From JAKACA01 sp963735115 (GTDB lineage: Bacteria > Actinomycetota > Acidimicrobiia > Acidimicrobiales > Bog-793), in NCBI GenBank assembly GCA_963735115.1, contig CAVTJR010000001.1:310001-374000 (forward strand): a stretch of DNA of 64,000 bases. Direction: 5' to 3'. A program made the position numbers and the translations under genes. This document shows positions 53,230-62,393 of this stretch, one piece after another (the first letter of the stretch is position 1; every line of letters starts with the position of its first letter). A model generated the notes under the pieces. The model was not told where the DNA came from. It saw only the letters and a program-made list of their open reading frames with translations, and ran no database searches.

Positions 53230-54935
53230 GCCTGACCCCTGAGCATCACGGAGTCCCCGAGCTGCACGGGCCCCGCGTCGTGCATGCGCCCCGGGGGACT
53301 TCGTTGACGTGCCGTGGCTGGCCGCAGGAGGCCGCCTTGCGCATGCTCATGAACAACCTCGACCCCGACGTGGCCGAGCGGCCGGACGATCTCGTCGTCT
53401 ACGGCGGCACGGGGAGGGCGGCACGCTCGTGGCAGGCCTTCGACACGATCGTGGCGACTTTGCGCCAGCTGGAGAATGACGAGACTCTCCTCGTCCAGTC
53501 CGGCAAGCCGGTCGGTGTCTTCCGCACACACGAATGGGCGCCCCGCGTGCTCATCGCCAACTCGCTCCTCGTGCCGGACTGGGCGACGCCGGAGGAGTTT
53601 CGCCGTCTCGAGAGTGCCGGCCTGACGATGTATGGGCAGATGACCGCCGGAAGTTGGATCTACATCGGAACTCAGGGCATCTTGCAGGGGACCTACGAGA
53701 CCTTTGCCGCCATCGCCACTGCTCGCTTCGGCGGCACGCTCGCCGGCCGTATCGTGCTGACCGCTGGCCTCGGGGGCATGGGAGGGGCGCAGCCGTTGGC
53801 GGTCACGATGAACGGGGGCGTCGCCGTGTGCGTCGAGGTGGACCCGTGGCGGGCGCACCGAAGGCTCGAGACCCGCTATGTCGACGTCGTGGCGGAATCC
53901 ACCTCCGAGGCGATCGCCCTCGCCCTCGAGGCCGCCCGCGACCGGCGACCCTTGTCGATCGCCCTCATCGGCAATGCGGCAGAGATCCTGCCGGAACTGC
54001 TGGAGGCTGACTTCCCTGCCGATGTAGTGACGGACCAGACGTCGGCCCACGACACGACGTCGTATGTGCCGCTTGGTCTCTCGCTGGAAGCCGCCGCCGC
54101 GCTGCGCGAGAGCGACGTCGCCGAGTACGTCCGGCGGGCGAAGGCGAGCATGGCGGTGCATGTCGAGGCGATGGTCGGTTTCTTGGACAAGGGCGCCGAG
54201 GTGTTCGACTACGGGAACGGCATCCGCGCCGAAGCGCTGGCGGAGGGCTTTGCGCGCGCCTTTGCCTATCCCGGCTTCGTCCCGGCCTACATCCGGCCGC
54301 TGTTCTGCGAGGGGAAAGGCCCGTTTCGCTGGGCTGCGCTCTCCGGCGAGGCCTCCGACATCGGCGCCACCGACCAGGCCGTGATCGCCGAGTTCCCCGA
54401 GGCCGAAGACCTCCTGCGCTGGTTGCGTCTGGCAGAGGACAAAGTCGCCTATCAGGGGCTGCCGGCGCGCATCTGCTGGCTCGGGTACGGGGAGCGACAC
54501 CGGGCGGGCCTGCGCTTCAACGAGCTCGTGGCCTCCGGCTCGGTGGCGGCCCCGATCGTGATCGGCCGTGACCATCTCGACTCCGGTTCGGTCGCCTCGC
54601 CCTACCGGGAGACCGAGGCGATGGCCGACGGCAGTGATGCCATCGCCGACTGGCCGATCCTCAATGCCCTCCTGAACACGGCGAGCGGGGCGACATGGGT
54701 GAGCGTCCACCACGGCGGCGGCGTCGGGATCGGCCGATCGATCCACGCCGGCACGGTCGCCGTGGCCGACGGCACGGCGCTTGCAGCCGAGAAGCTCACC
54801 CGCGTCCTCACGAACGACCCGGGCACCGGCGTCATGCGCCACGCCGATGCGGGTTACGCCATCGCTCAGGAAGCGGCGCGGGACCGGGGCATGTGGCTGC
54901 CGTCCGAAGGGATCGGCGGGCCGGGGCACCCGTGA
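53226..54935 (+). CDS. hutU: Urocanate hydratase
   Basis: A 569-residue enzyme, slightly longer than usual, that adds water to urocanate to give imidazolonepropionate using tightly bound NAD+. Marks: GWPQEAALRMLMNNLDPDVAERP, VYGGTGRAARSW, TAGSWIYIGTQGILQGTYETF, GLGGMGGAQPLAVTMNGG (dinucleotide site), QTSAHDTTSYVPLG, and FCEGKGPFRWAALSGEASDI. ATG 53226 overlaps hutH and its stop overlaps hutF as GTGA. The protein is complete. Confidence 0.97.
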   Translation: MSLTPEHHGVPELHGPRVVHAPRGTSLTCRGWPQEAALRMLMNNLDPDVAERPDDLVVYGGTGRAARSWQAFDTIVATLRQLENDETLLVQSGKPVGVFRTHEWAPRVLIANSLLVPDWATPEEFRRLESAGLTMYGQMTAGSWIYIGTQGILQGTYETFAAIATARFGGTLAGRIVLTAGLGGMGGAQPLAVTMNGGVAVCVEVDPWRAHRRLETRYVDVVAESTSEAIALALEAARDRRPLSIALIGNAAEILPELLEADFPADVVTDQTSAHDTTSYVPLGLSLEAAAALRESDVAEYVRRAKASMAVHVEAMVGFLDKGAEVFDYGNGIRAEALAEGFARAFAYPGFVPAYIRPLFCEGKGPFRWAALSGEASDIGATDQAVIAEFPEAEDLLRWLRLAEDKVAYQGLPARICWLGYGERHRAGLRFNELVASGSVAAPIVIGRDHLDSGSVASPYRETEAMADGSDAIADWPILNALLNTASGATWVSVHHGGGVGIGRSIHAGTVAVADGTALAAEKLTRVLTNDPGTGVMRHADAGYAIAQEAARDRGMWLPSEGIGGPGHP

Positions 54936-56440
54936 GCGCTCCGCCCACGCCGTCCACGCTCGAAACGGCAGCGAGCGAGCTGTGGGCGGAGCGGGCGTGG
55001 CTCGGCCCGGAGGAGGGTTTCGCTTCCGACGTCCTCGTCTCGTGCTCGTCGTCAGGGTTGATCACGGGCGTGCGCACCGGACTGCCGCTCGCCTCGTGCC
55101 CCGGGGCCGTCCGCCTGGGTGGCGACGTCTGCCTGCCCGGTTTCGTGAATGCCCACTCGCACGCCTTCCACCGTGCGCTGCGGGGAGTGAGCGAGACGTC
55201 GTCCGGGTCGTTCTGGACGTGGCGCGAATTGATGTACCGGGTGGCTGCGGAGCTGGACCCTGACTCGTACCGCGAGCTGGCGGCGCTCGTGTACGCCGAG
55301 ATGGCCCTCGCCGGTTACAGCGCCGTTGGGGAGTTCCACTACCTGCATCACTCCGAAGGCGGCGTGCCCTACGCCGACCCGAACGAGATGGGTTTGTCCC
55401 TCCTGTCGGCGGCGTCCTCGGCCGGGGTCCGCCTGACCTTGATCGACGCCTGCTATCTGCAGGCGGGCGTCGACGGCTCCCCGTTGTCCGGTGTGCAATT
55501 GCGATTCGGCGACGGGTCGGGTGAGCGGTGGTCGGACCGGGTGACCCGACTCTTGCCGGCGAACGGCAGTCTCGTCCGCTTCGGCGTTGCCGCCCACAGC
55601 GTTCGAGCCACGCCGCCAATGGCCATCCGGACCGTGGCCTCGCTGGCTGCTCTCGCCGAGGTGCCGTTGCACGTGCACCTTTCCGAGCAGCGGAGGGAGA
55701 ACGAGGAGTGCTTGAAGGTGCTCGGGCTCACGCCGACCGACCTGCTGCACGACTGCGGTGCCCTTACCGGCCACACGACGGCGGTGCACGCAACCCACGT
55801 GACCACGATGGACATCGGGCGCCTCGGACTGGCTGCCTGCGGTGTTTGCGCCTGTCCGACGACCGAGCGTGACCTCGGTGACGGAATCGGGCCCTTCGCT
55901 GATCTGGCCGACGCCGGTGCCGTCATCTCGATAGGCAGTGACAGCCAGGCTGTCATCGACCCCTTCGAGGAGACGCGCGCCATCGAGCTCGACGAGCGTC
56001 TCTCGACGGAACGCCGGGGCGTCTGGCAGATGGCGGCGCTCCTCGCCGCCGCCACATCGGGGGGGTGCCGGTCGCTCGGTTGGGCTGGCGGAGGGATCCG
56101 GGTGGGCGGTCTGGCTGACGTGGTCGGCATCCGCCTGGACTCGCCCCGGTTGGCGGGCGGATGGTCCGGCGGCCTTGCCGCCTCCGCCGGCGCACCTTTT
56201 GGGACCGCCCCGAGAGCAGGCGCCGGTTCGGGCGGTAACGGCGGCGTACCCGGGCTCTCGGCGGCCGACGAGGAGCTCCTCGCCCGCATCGTCTTCGCCG
56301 GATCGCCGTCGGACATCGACACGGTCGTCGTCGGGGGCCGTGTCGTCGTCGAGAGCGGCGAGCACGTCACCATGGGCCCCTCCCAGGCCCTCGCGGGGCG
56401 GCTGCGTCGCGCCATCGCGGCCGTGCTGGAGCCGTCTTGA
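54932..56440 (+). CDS. hutF: Formimidoylglutamate deiminase HutF
   Basis: A 502-residue amidohydrolase from GTG 54932 (longer in-frame codons to 54695 lie in hutU). Zinc-ligand region FVNAHSHAFHRALRG, then FHYLHH, VPLHVHLSEQRRENEEC, TAVHATHVT and ISIGSDSQAVIDPFEETR match HutF. It converts N-formimidoyl-L-glutamate to N-formyl-L-glutamate and ammonia, so this organism uses the two-step formylglutamate branch of histidine breakdown rather than HutG formiminoglutamase. A Gly/Ala-rich insert of about 40 residues (GGWSGGLAASAGAP region) is unusual. HutG deformylase, the next step, is not in the window. Confidence 0.93.
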   Translation: MSAPPTPSTLETAASELWAERAWLGPEEGFASDVLVSCSSSGLITGVRTGLPLASCPGAVRLGGDVCLPGFVNAHSHAFHRALRGVSETSSGSFWTWRELMYRVAAELDPDSYRELAALVYAEMALAGYSAVGEFHYLHHSEGGVPYADPNEMGLSLLSAASSAGVRLTLIDACYLQAGVDGSPLSGVQLRFGDGSGERWSDRVTRLLPANGSLVRFGVAAHSVRATPPMAIRTVASLAALAEVPLHVHLSEQRRENEECLKVLGLTPTDLLHDCGALTGHTTAVHATHVTTMDIGRLGLAACGVCACPTTERDLGDGIGPFADLADAGAVISIGSDSQAVIDPFEETRAIELDERLSTERRGVWQMAALLAAATSGGCRSLGWAGGGIRVGGLADVVGIRLDSPRLAGGWSGGLAASAGAPFGTAPRAGAGSGGNGGVPGLSAADEELLARIVFAGSPSDIDTVVVGGRVVVESGEHVTMGPSQALAGRLRRAIAAVLEPS

Positions 56441-57618
56441 CGAGCGACCTCCTCGTACTGCGGTCGATCGGGCGCCTCTTTACTGCCGGCGGCGCCGGTG
56501 TGGTCGAGCACGCGGCCGTGGTCGTGCGTGACGGCCTCATCTCCTACGCCGGTCCGGAGGCGTCGTTGCCCGCACAGCTCGGCGACGCCGACGTCGTGGA
56601 CCTCGGCGGGGCGCTCGTGACGCCGGGGTTGGTCGACGCCCACACCCACCCGCTCTACGGAGGCAACCGTTTTGCCGAGATCGCCCTCCGATCGGCTGGC
56701 GCTTCCTACGCAGAGATCGGTGCCGCCGGCGGCGGGATCGCCTCCACCGTGATCGCCACCCGTGCCACGCCTGCTGACCTGCTCGCCGCCGCCGCCCGGG
56801 ACCGGCTGGAGTCGTGGCTGGCCGGGGGGACGACGACCGTCGAAGCCAAGACCGGGTACCACCTCAACGGCGCGGGAGAGCTCGAGGGGGTGCGCATCCT
56901 CGCCAGGCTCGGGCGCGACGAGGCGTTGCCGTCCGTCGAGGTGACCTGGCTGGCCGGTCACGGTGTCGGCCCGGAGTTCGCCGGCGATCCTGACGGCTAC
57001 ATCGATGACGCTTGCCAGTGGTGCGAGGCCGCCCGGGCGGCGGGCGCTCGCCACGCCGACGTCTTCTGCGACGAGGGCTACTTCACGATCGACCAGTCGC
57101 GGCGGTTGTTGACGGCCGCTGCAGCTGCCGGCATGCTGCCCCGGATCCACGCGGATGAGCTCGCTCGAACCGGCGGCGCCCAGCTGGCCGCCGAGCTCGG
57201 TTGCTCGTCGGCCGATCACTTGCTCCTCGTCGAAGCGCGAGACGCCCGAGCACTGGCGGCGGCTGGCGTCGTGGCGACCCTGGCGCCCGTCACGGCACTC
57301 GCCATGGGCCGGACTCCACCCGTGCGAGCCCTGCTCGAGGCGGGTGTGACACTCGCCTTCGGCTCCGACCACAACCCTGGCACGTGCGGCACCACGTCGA
57401 TGAGCCTCGTGATCGCCCTCGGTGTCGCCGAGCTGGGGCTGTCGGTGAGCCAGGCGCTCGAAGCTGCCACCACCGGCGGGGCGGCGTCGCTCCGGCTGCC
57501 GGACCGCGGCCGGGCCGAGGCCGGCTTGCGCGCCGACCTCGTCGCCTGGGATGCAGACCATGAGGGTGCCTTCGCCTGGAGCTACGGACTGCGTCCGCTT
57601 CGTGTCTGGAAGGCCTAG
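56437..57618 (+). CDS. hutI: Imidazolonepropionase HutI
   Basis: A 393-residue zinc amidohydrolase that opens the imidazolone ring. Starts at TTG 56437, overlapping the hutF stop as TTGA. Marks: TPGLVDAHTHPLYGGNRFAEI, GGTTTVEAKTGYHLNGAGE, VTWLAGHGVGPEF, DVFCDEGYFTIDQSRRLL, GSDHNPGTCGTTSMSLVI. All metal ligands of the family appear present. Last gene of the hut operon. A 6-nt-arm hairpin (GCGCTC/GAGCGC, near 57618-57637) follows the stop and could terminate the transcript. Confidence 0.97.
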   Translation: MTSDLLVLRSIGRLFTAGGAGVVEHAAVVVRDGLISYAGPEASLPAQLGDADVVDLGGALVTPGLVDAHTHPLYGGNRFAEIALRSAGASYAEIGAAGGGIASTVIATRATPADLLAAAARDRLESWLAGGTTTVEAKTGYHLNGAGELEGVRILARLGRDEALPSVEVTWLAGHGVGPEFAGDPDGYIDDACQWCEAARAAGARHADVFCDEGYFTIDQSRRLLTAAAAAGMLPRIHADELARTGGAQLAAELGCSSADHLLLVEARDARALAAAGVVATLAPVTALAMGRTPPVRALLEAGVTLAFGSDHNPGTCGTTSMSLVIALGVAELGLSVSQALEAATTGGAASLRLPDRGRAEAGLRADLVAWDADHEGAFAWSYGLRPLRVWKA

Positions 57619-57646
57619 CGCTCACAACAGCGAGCGCCTGGCGTCG

Positions 57647-57895
57647 CTAACGAGGTATGGCGCTCGAGAGCAGGTAGAGGTCGACGAGCGCCATGAGGCT
57701 CGTCGCCATCATGAGCACGTAGGCCAGCCGTGCGGAAGCCCGGTTGATCCCCCGCCGTGGCTGGGGACGGACCACCCGTGAGGCGGTGCTCGCCCGTGAG
57801 GCGGTGCTCGCCGGTGAGACGCTCGGAGCGCTCCAGTCCGAGTTGCTGGGGAGGGCGTAGTCCGGGAGTTGCCATTGCCGTGTGCCCGATTTCAT
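57647..57895 (-). CDS. Small single-pass membrane protein coupled to the orphan sensor-like gene
   Basis: An 82-residue protein from ATG 57895, which overlaps the upstream gene's stop as ATGA. A polar Ser/Pro-rich N-terminal part contains a duplicated 18-nt stretch encoding ASTASR twice, followed by a basic patch (RPQPRRGINRASARL) and one transmembrane helix of about 21 residues (YVLMMATSLMALVDLYLL) at the C-terminus. No family recognised. The coupling, hydrophobic end and lack of overlap with hutI support it as a real gene. It may be a partner of the membrane protein before it. Confidence 0.6.
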   Translation of the reverse strand: MKSGTRQWQLPDYALPSNSDWSAPSVSPASTASRASTASRVVRPQPRRGINRASARLAYVLMMATSLMALVDLYLLSSAIPR

Positions 57896-58989
57896 GCCCG
57901 AGACGCCTCCTCCGAGATCTGGGTACCCGGTTGAGCGGGTACCTGTTCCTCCGGTCCAGCCGACCCGAAGCCGAAGCCGTCGAACAACAGCAGGCCCTGA
58001 CGGGCGAGCACGAACAGCGTGACCGCCAGCGCCATCACCCAGTCGGCGAAGTGCAGCTTCCGGCCCTCCGCGACCTCCACGAACGAGGCCGTCAGGGCGA
58101 AGAGAACGGGCACGAACGGCACGATGATGGAGGTCATCGACGTCGCTGTCGAGGCGCGTGCTTCCCTGACGACCTCCTCCCCGCTCGAGCAGAAGGCACC
58201 GAGGGCGATGCCTAGGTAGGCAGCGACCCAACCGACGTCGACAAGGTTGCCCGTGGCGTACTTGCCGATCTCGGACAGATAGGCATACGTGCTGTCCGCC
58301 AGCGCCATCGCCACGAGCCCGATGAGGACGCTCCACAGCGGGAATCGATCCCCAGTCTTCATCGCCCTGATGACGAGCACGACGAGGAAGAGGATGACGA
58401 CGTCCCCGAACGGGTACGCGACGGCCACGATGCCGCCGAGGGAGGACAGGTCCGAGTGCCGCCACAGCGGTCCGAGCACGAACGTCCAGCTCAGGAACAA
58501 GATCGACGTTGCCAGCACGACGCCGTCGAGCGTCGCTCGCGCCTTGTGCTGGTGCTTGTGGTGCATCGCCGGATGCGAGATGAGAGCCGCCACCGTCAAC
58601 GGGATTGCTCCCAGGTAGCCCACATCCGCCCACGAGGGCACGGGGACCGGCACGTTCAGCACCAAGTCGTAGACCGCCCAGATCACCTCTGCCATCGTCC
58701 AGGCTGCCGTGGCCGCCGCCATCAGCAGCCAGAAACGGCGGAACCTGCCCTTGTGCATCAGACCGGCCCGTAGGCACATCACGGCGGCCACGAGGGCGGC
58801 CAGGGCCGTCACGACATCGTCGAAGACTTTCACCGACGTGTGGCCGCCGATGTGCAAGCCGATGAAGGCCGCGAAGATCCCCGTGACCCCGAGGGCGACG
58901 ATGGTCGCCCGGGACCTCCGTCGCGCAAGTCGGCCATCGCGCAAGGTGTGCTCCACGTCGACACCGGACTCCCGCACACGGACTTCCAT
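57892..58989 (-). CDS. Sensor-like polytopic membrane protein without an output domain
   Basis: A 365-residue protein with about nine transmembrane helices spanning residues 28-340. The layout of paired helices with short loops, MCLRAGLMHKGRFRRFWLLMAAATAAWTMAEVIWAVYDL, DVGYLGAIPLTVAAL, AYPFGDVVILFLVVLVI and DVGWVAAYLGIALGAF, resembles the membrane input region that actinobacterial diguanylate cyclases carry before GGDEF. Here no GGDEF, EAL or kinase domain follows: the chain ends in an unstructured EEQVPAQPGTQ tail. Function unknown; the resemblance is an inference from pattern. It is followed immediately by the small coupled membrane protein. Confidence 0.7.
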   Translation of the reverse strand: MEVRVRESGVDVEHTLRDGRLARRRSRATIVALGVTGIFAAFIGLHIGGHTSVKVFDDVVTALAALVAAVMCLRAGLMHKGRFRRFWLLMAAATAAWTMAEVIWAVYDLVLNVPVPVPSWADVGYLGAIPLTVAALISHPAMHHKHQHKARATLDGVVLATSILFLSWTFVLGPLWRHSDLSSLGGIVAVAYPFGDVVILFLVVLVIRAMKTGDRFPLWSVLIGLVAMALADSTYAYLSEIGKYATGNLVDVGWVAAYLGIALGAFCSSGEEVVREARASTATSMTSIIVPFVPVLFALTASFVEVAEGRKLHFADWVMALAVTLFVLARQGLLLFDGFGFGSAGPEEQVPAQPGTQISEEASRA

Positions 58990-59038
58990 GCCTTGTTCAT
59001 CGGCCTGCCGGCAGGCGGGGGACTAGGGGCGAAAGACC

Positions 59039-60655
59039 CTAAATCCCGTCGGAACGCCGGCCAAGCCCCACGCCATCGACCCTCTGCCGGCCATGCGCCG
59101 CACGCAGGGTGAGGAGGGCAACGGCAAGAGCTCCGCATCCCGCCCAGACGAGCAGCACGAACCCGTCCACAGGCGGGTGCCAGATGCCGGCAAACACCCC
59201 GCTCAGCGGCCCGTCGGCACCCACCATGAAGCGCCTCAGATCCCACAGGAACGACGTGAACTGGGCCACCGCCAGGATGAGCGCAAACAGCACGGCGGCG
59301 GCCCCGACCGCCGGAATGAGCCGGCCTGCGCCGACCTCGAATCGTCGCTTCTCGAACCACGCCCCCACGACGTAGCCGGCGAAGATCGGTGAGCCGACAC
59401 CGACCGCCAAGGTGTAACGGCCCTGCCAGATCAGGCCGTAGTGGTGCCCGGTGGCGACGCCCGATGCCACGGGCACGGCGACGATGGCGAGCAACAGCAG
59501 CGCCAGCACGACCCGCTCCCGCCACGAACCCACGACGAAGGCCCCGAGCACGATGAGCGCCAGCCCGACCACCACCGCCGTCGTCGCGAACGGGGGCGCC
59601 GGCACGTTGTTCGCCCCGAAGATGCCCACCATCTCCGACAGGTAGTGCGGCGTCGCCGTCAGCGTCTGGTGGAACAGCGAGGGAAAGCTCGAGCGGCTCG
59701 GATACCCGAGCTCGTCCAAGCCGTGCTCGCCGATGATCCAGGCGACGGCAGCGGCTATCGCCACCGACAGCACGACAGCGGTCAGTCGCACGCCCCGCCG
59801 GTGCGCCAAGGCCCGCATCCGAGCGCCATCGCCGCCGATGAGGGCGGCGCCCACAGCGATGAGCAGCCACGCCGGCGAGAGGCCGCGAGCCGACGCCAGC
59901 ACGCAGCCCGAGATGGCCGCGATGGCGATCTCGGCTGGCGCAAGGCTCGAGGGAGCCGACATGGTGACGCTGGCGCCCTGGCGGGAGGGCCACGGCATCG
60001 TCAGGCCCAGCACGGCGCACCAGAAGCAGACGGCCGACGTCATCTCCAATCCGTTCGGGTTGACGGACGCCGAGTAGTAGATGACCGTCGGCGTGACCGC
60101 CACGAGGAGGGCCAGCATGACAAGGCGGGAACGCCGTATCGCCAAGAAGAGGGCGGAACCGAGCAGCAGGGAGTTGATGAGGGCGCTGACGAGCCGCATG
60201 AAGAGCACCCCGGTCGTGCCGTCGTTCAGCAGGCTCGGCCAACCGACCGCCAGGTAGTACAGGGGCGGGTAGTGCCCGACGTAGGTCGGCAGCGGGATGA
60301 GGTGGTCCGGGCCAGTCAGCGGAGGCGCGCACAGGGCCGTCGTGTCGGTGGAGAAGATGAAACACCAGTAGCGGAGCGAGTTCGACTGCGCCAGGAAACC
60401 CGGTACGCGCACCGTCGTCGCCGGGTTGTCCGCGTCGGATGACTCGGGCCGCCCGATCAGCTGGCCGCGCACGATCGCCTCCGCCCGGATCAGGTGGGCT
60501 GGCTCATCCGGCCCGCTCAGCAGCGGGTCAGCCAGCGCCCACGCCGCCGTCAAGAGGAAGAAGCCCGCCACGGCCACCGCCCACAGCCCGAGCCCCGCCC
60601 GGGGGGTCGCTTGCTGCGAGCAGGCGGCCGGCGACGCCGGGGGGCGAAGGCTCAC
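59039..60655 (-). CDS. DUF2142-like polytopic membrane protein
   Basis: A 538-residue protein from GTG 60655 with about twelve transmembrane helices. The first loop has GPDEPAHLIRAEAIVRGQL, later YVGHYPPLYYLAVGWPS and VTPTVIYYSASVNPNGLEMTSAVCFWC, the DUF2142 pattern, a family related to GT-C transferases. In-frame codons upstream to 60805 overlap the preceding gene and are rejected. It may act in cell-envelope glycan assembly; no direct evidence for a substrate. There is a 92-nt gap to the small protein upstream. Confidence 0.82.
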   Translation of the reverse strand: MSLRPPASPAACSQQATPRAGLGLWAVAVAGFFLLTAAWALADPLLSGPDEPAHLIRAEAIVRGQLIGRPESSDADNPATTVRVPGFLAQSNSLRYWCFIFSTDTTALCAPPLTGPDHLIPLPTYVGHYPPLYYLAVGWPSLLNDGTTGVLFMRLVSALINSLLLGSALFLAIRRSRLVMLALLVAVTPTVIYYSASVNPNGLEMTSAVCFWCAVLGLTMPWPSRQGASVTMSAPSSLAPAEIAIAAISGCVLASARGLSPAWLLIAVGAALIGGDGARMRALAHRRGVRLTAVVLSVAIAAAVAWIIGEHGLDELGYPSRSSFPSLFHQTLTATPHYLSEMVGIFGANNVPAPPFATTAVVVGLALIVLGAFVVGSWRERVVLALLLLAIVAVPVASGVATGHHYGLIWQGRYTLAVGVGSPIFAGYVVGAWFEKRRFEVGAGRLIPAVGAAAVLFALILAVAQFTSFLWDLRRFMVGADGPLSGVFAGIWHPPVDGFVLLVWAGCGALAVALLTLRAAHGRQRVDGVGLGRRSDGI

Positions 60656-60747
60656 GGGAGGGCTCGGGCCCCGAGAGCGCCGGTGGGGACGCAGAGGGCT
60701 TCGCTCACGCCGATGATGTCTAGTGCAGCGTGGGCGCGAAATGACCG

Positions 60748-61128
60748 CTAGGGAGAGGCCCTGCGCAGCACCCGTGCGCCCAGATGGCCCGCCAGCTGGT
60801 CCCACCGGCGATCGCCTTCGAGCCAGAGCCAGATCTCCCGACGAAACGTCTCGAAGGCGTGCGTCACGACCGCCGGCGGCACTCCGAGAGCTGCGAGCTG
60901 ATCGGACCAGACGTCGACGGCATAGCCGGCCAGCAGGCCGGGTGCGGCCGACCGAGCGGCCGCCGGCTCGGTGGCGAGGATCGCTCGCAGCTCCGACAGG
61001 ACATCCACCGGCTCCTCGAGGGTCTTGAGGGCGGCCGATGTCGTCTCGGGCCGGCCGCCGCCGGCTCGCCGCCGGCCGGCAACGCTGGGGCCGCTCGCGA
61101 CGGCACCCGCGGTCACGGTCGTGCTCAT
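60748..61128 (-). CDS. Small protein of unknown function coupled to the FrhB-like gene
   Basis: A 126-residue soluble protein from ATG 61128, overlapping the preceding stop as ATGA. The first 45 residues are Ala/Gly/Arg-rich and probably disordered; the remainder is helical, with ILATEPAAARSAAPGLLAGYAVDVW, FETFRREIWLWLEGDRRWDQLAGHLGARVLRR. No cysteine cluster, signal or transmembrane segment is seen. I do not recognise the family. Third gene of the reductase operon, so a role with the reductase or flavoprotein is possible. Confidence 0.65.
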   Translation of the reverse strand: MSTTVTAGAVASGPSVAGRRRAGGGRPETTSAALKTLEEPVDVLSELRAILATEPAAARSAAPGLLAGYAVDVWSDQLAALGVPPAVVTHAFETFRREIWLWLEGDRRWDQLAGHLGARVLRRASP

Positions 61129-62393
61129 CGCTCCCTCCAGATTGGGGCGCGGTCGGTGCCGCCGTAGAACGTCACGTGTTCGGCGAAATCGATGAAGAGC
61201 GACCCGTCTGGGTCGAAGGGTCGCTGCAGAGACTGCATGGCGATCCTCTTGTCCAGACGGTCGAGCTTCTCGAGCGCCTCCGGCTCCTCGAGGTCGCAGA
61301 CCTCGAGCTGGCTGCGCGCGGCCGCCAGTGCACGCGCACCAACCGGGGTCCGCACGATCACGCTCGAGTACCCGACCCCGCTGCCGACGCTTCCGATCGA
61401 GAGGTCGGCCGCTCGACCGAGGAAGTCGGCGCACTCGTCACAGCCCTTGAGGGCGGCCCCGTGGAAGTCCTTCACGGGTTCGTCCACGAGCGTGGAACCA
61501 GATCGGTCCTGCACAATCATCCTGCCGTGGATGACGTCCACCTTGCCGACCTCGGCGAGGCGGACACCGCGCTGCTCGCTCAGCTCCTGCACCATGAGCT
61601 TGCGGTAGTCGAAGCTCTTCGTGCACAACAGTGCGATCGTGAGCACGACGGCGTCGACGCGGGAGGATCCCCGGCGCCACTCACGGGCCTGCAGCGCCTT
61701 GATGCCCTGGATCTCGCACGGCGTGCCCACGACGGCGATTCGGGCGTCGCCGGGCAGACCGACCGAGGCCAGGTCGAGGCGCGCCAAGGCCATCGTCTGG
61801 TTGTAGAAGCTGCCCGACGCCGCTCGGATCTCCGCGGGAGTCGTGGCGAGGTGAGGAACACCCTTCCACGGATGGTCGGGGTCCTCCCTCGCCACGACAG
61901 CGCCGTCGATCTCCCCGGCTGCGAGGGAAGCGAGGAGTATCGCGGTCACAACGCCACCATCTTGGGCGTGCTGTGGCAACAGTGTATCTCGGCTCGTGAC
62001 GCGTGCTGCCAAGAGCTCGCGCACCCTCCCGAGGCCGGGAGCCGGGTCAGCGCCGCTGATGCGCCAGTCGTCAAGCGGCGTGCTCACAGGCTCGAGGGGG
62101 GCAGCAGCTTCCGCCTGTGCCTGCGGCGCCTTCCAGGTCGCCTCGTACGCCAAGCCTCCCCGCGGGCAGAAGTCCCAGCACAGCGAACAGCCCGTGCACA
62201 TCTTGACCAGACGTGGGAGGTCATCGGAACCGATCCCGATCGAGTCCGTGGGGCAGGCAGCCACGCAGGCGCCGCATTGCACGCACCGATCGGCGTCGAT
62301 GACAGCCGCCGCCAGCTCCCAGAACCACACCTTGCCCGGGGCCTCGGAGATCCCGCTCATCTCGAAGCGAATGCGCGGCGGCGACATCGTCAT
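61125..62393 (-). CDS. Coenzyme F420 hydrogenase/dehydrogenase beta subunit-like flavo-iron-sulfur protein
   Basis: A 422-residue protein from ATG 62393, overlapping the reductase stop as ATGA. The N-terminal domain has two 4Fe-4S motifs: C37, C40, C43, C47 (CVQCGACVAACP) and C66, C69, C72, C76 (CTGCSLCWDFCP). The body matches the FrhB/FpoF/FdhB family: PQHAQDGGVVTAILLASL, VVGTPCEIQGIKAL, KSFDYRKLM, KGCDECADF. In methanogens and archaea this family oxidises F420H2 through FAD and passes electrons to Fe-S centres. Next to a siroheme reductase it is well placed as the electron donor; this pairing mirrors, as two genes, the methanogen F420-dependent sulfite reductase Fsr. F420 use here is inferred. 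Confidence 0.88.
   Translation of the reverse strand: MTMSPPRIRFEMSGISEAPGKVWFWELAAAVIDADRCVQCGACVAACPTDSIGIGSDDLPRLVKMCTGCSLCWDFCPRGGLAYEATWKAPQAQAEAAAPLEPVSTPLDDWRISGADPAPGLGRVRELLAARVTSRDTLLPQHAQDGGVVTAILLASLAAGEIDGAVVAREDPDHPWKGVPHLATTPAEIRAASGSFYNQTMALARLDLASVGLPGDARIAVVGTPCEIQGIKALQAREWRRGSSRVDAVVLTIALLCTKSFDYRKLMVQELSEQRGVRLAEVGKVDVIHGRMIVQDRSGSTLVDEPVKDFHGAALKGCDECADFLGRAADLSIGSVGSGVGYSSVIVRTPVGARALAAARSQLEVCDLEEPEALEKLDRLDKRIAMQSLQRPFDPDGSLFIDFAEHVTFYGGTDRAPIWRER

Noticed and set aside
57770..57830. Short direct repeats of GTGAGGCGGTGCTCG as a regulatory repeat
   Set aside because: They lie inside the small membrane protein gene and encode a duplicated ASTASR segment.
61129..61434. 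Longer start for the small protein after the FrhB-like gene
   Set aside because: These codons are antisense-like Arg/Gly sequence inside the FrhB-like gene; ATG 61128 overlaps its stop as ATGA.
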